DNA of 5,934 bases from Planctomycetota bacterium (GTDB lineage: Bacteria; Planctomycetota; Planctomycetia; Pirellulales; Thermoguttaceae). The stretch lies in assembly GCA_015661985.1 (NCBI GenBank), contig DQVB01000514.1:1-5934 (forward strand). The letters are read 5' to 3'. Below the pieces are notes generated by a model. That model ran no database searches. It worked only from the letters and a program-made list of their open reading frames with translations, and was not told the origin of the DNA. This document shows positions 5,595 to 5,934 of the stretch, in pieces; position 1 is the stretch's first letter, and every line of letters starts with the position of its first letter. The position numbers were made by a program, and so were the translations under genes.

Positions 5595-5934
5595 TCAGAG
5601 GGGCAACCAGTCGAGTCCGAAATCCACAGCCGCGGCCGAGTGGGTCAGTGCGCCCACGCTGATGCGCTCCACGCCTGTCGCAGCGACCTCGCGCACCGTG
5701 GCCAACGTGATTCCGCCGGAGGCTTCCAGCTGGACGCCCGGCGCCACGGCGTTGCGACGCGCCACCGCCTCGCGCAGCTCACCCAGCAGCATATTGTCCA
5801 GCAGCACGATATCCGGGCGGGACGCCAGCACGGCATCGAGATGTTCGAGGGAATCGACTTCGACCTCGACGATCATTGGCCCAGTCCCTGGCCCCGGCGC
5901 CCTCCCCCCCGCCCGCCGCACCCGCTCGACCAAC
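5595..5934 (-). CDS. nadC: Nicotinate-nucleotide diphosphorylase (carboxylating), C-terminal part, cut by window edge
   Basis: Quinolinate phosphoribosyltransferase, a cytoplasmic enzyme of de novo NAD synthesis that joins quinolinate and PRPP to give nicotinate mononucleotide, CO2 and pyrophosphate. About 112 C-terminal residues are visible; the family is usually near 280-300, so the N-terminal domain and start lie beyond the right edge. Diagnostic motifs of the barrel domain appear in order: IVEVEVDSLE (around 5848-5873), DIVLLDNM (around 5790-5813), LEASGGI (around 5709-5729) and ISVGALTHS (around 5637-5663). The C-terminal end DFGLDW is also typical. A Gly/Pro-rich stretch (RAGGRAPGPGTGP), encoded partly by a run of seven C on the plus strand, sits before EVEVD and looks slightly longer than usual. 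A stable hairpin follows the stop. Identification is secure. Confidence 0.96.
   Translation of the reverse strand, partial: LVERVRRAGGRAPGPGTGPMIVEVEVDSLEHLDAVLASRPDIVLLDNMLLGELREAVARRNAVAPGVQLEASGGITLATVREVAATGVERISVGALTHSAAAVDFGLDWLPL

Noticed and set aside
3650..5662. 670-residue open frame on the plus strand
   Set aside because: It is antisense to the exported thioredoxin-like gene, shows repetitive Leu/Gly/Arg/His composition typical of such shadows, and runs into nadC.

Overview
The window looks like chromosomal DNA from a planctomycete, probably of the Pirellulales type. This is inferred from gene content and general GC richness, not from a marker gene. The clues are a short Flp pilin with the processing motif GGPTAVEY, a Gfo/Idh/MocA oxidoreductase with a twin-arginine leader ending VPARALA, and a large secreted protein joining DxNxD calcium-type loops to a C-terminal TlpA-like thioredoxin fold. 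No rRNA, tRNA, CRISPR array, transposase or phage gene was seen.

Layout from left to right: (1) 14-202, minus, a 62-residue Flp-type prepilin. (2) 203-666, a divergent intergenic region. (3) 667-1985, plus, a Gfo/Idh/MocA oxidoreductase whose Tat leader and catalytic body lie in different frames, so one base appears to be missing near 733-741. (4) 1986-2217, the gap between two convergent genes, filled by a roughly 188-bp imperfect inverted repeat with a strong internal hairpin. (5) 2218-2832, minus, a small PAS plus Fis-type HTH regulator with no AAA+ domain. (6) 2833-3328, a long gap with a possible promoter and orphan hairpins. (7) 3329-5239, minus, a 636-residue exported protein whose thioredoxin-like domain has Ser-x-x-Ser in place of Cys-x-x-Cys. 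(8) 5240-5594, a gap with a promoter candidate, a direct repeat and a stable hairpin. (9) 5595-5934, minus, the C-terminal part of nadC, cut by the window edge.

The genes do not form an obvious single pathway. nadC makes an NAD precursor and the oxidoreductase probably uses NAD(P), but this does not link them functionally. The three rightmost genes share a strand but are separated by gaps of about 355 and 500 bp, so they are probably separate transcription units. I see no convincing new multi-gene system. The most notable points are the broken Tat leader, the cysteine-free thioredoxin domain with three metal-loop repeats, the inverted-repeat element and the regulator without an AAA+ module.
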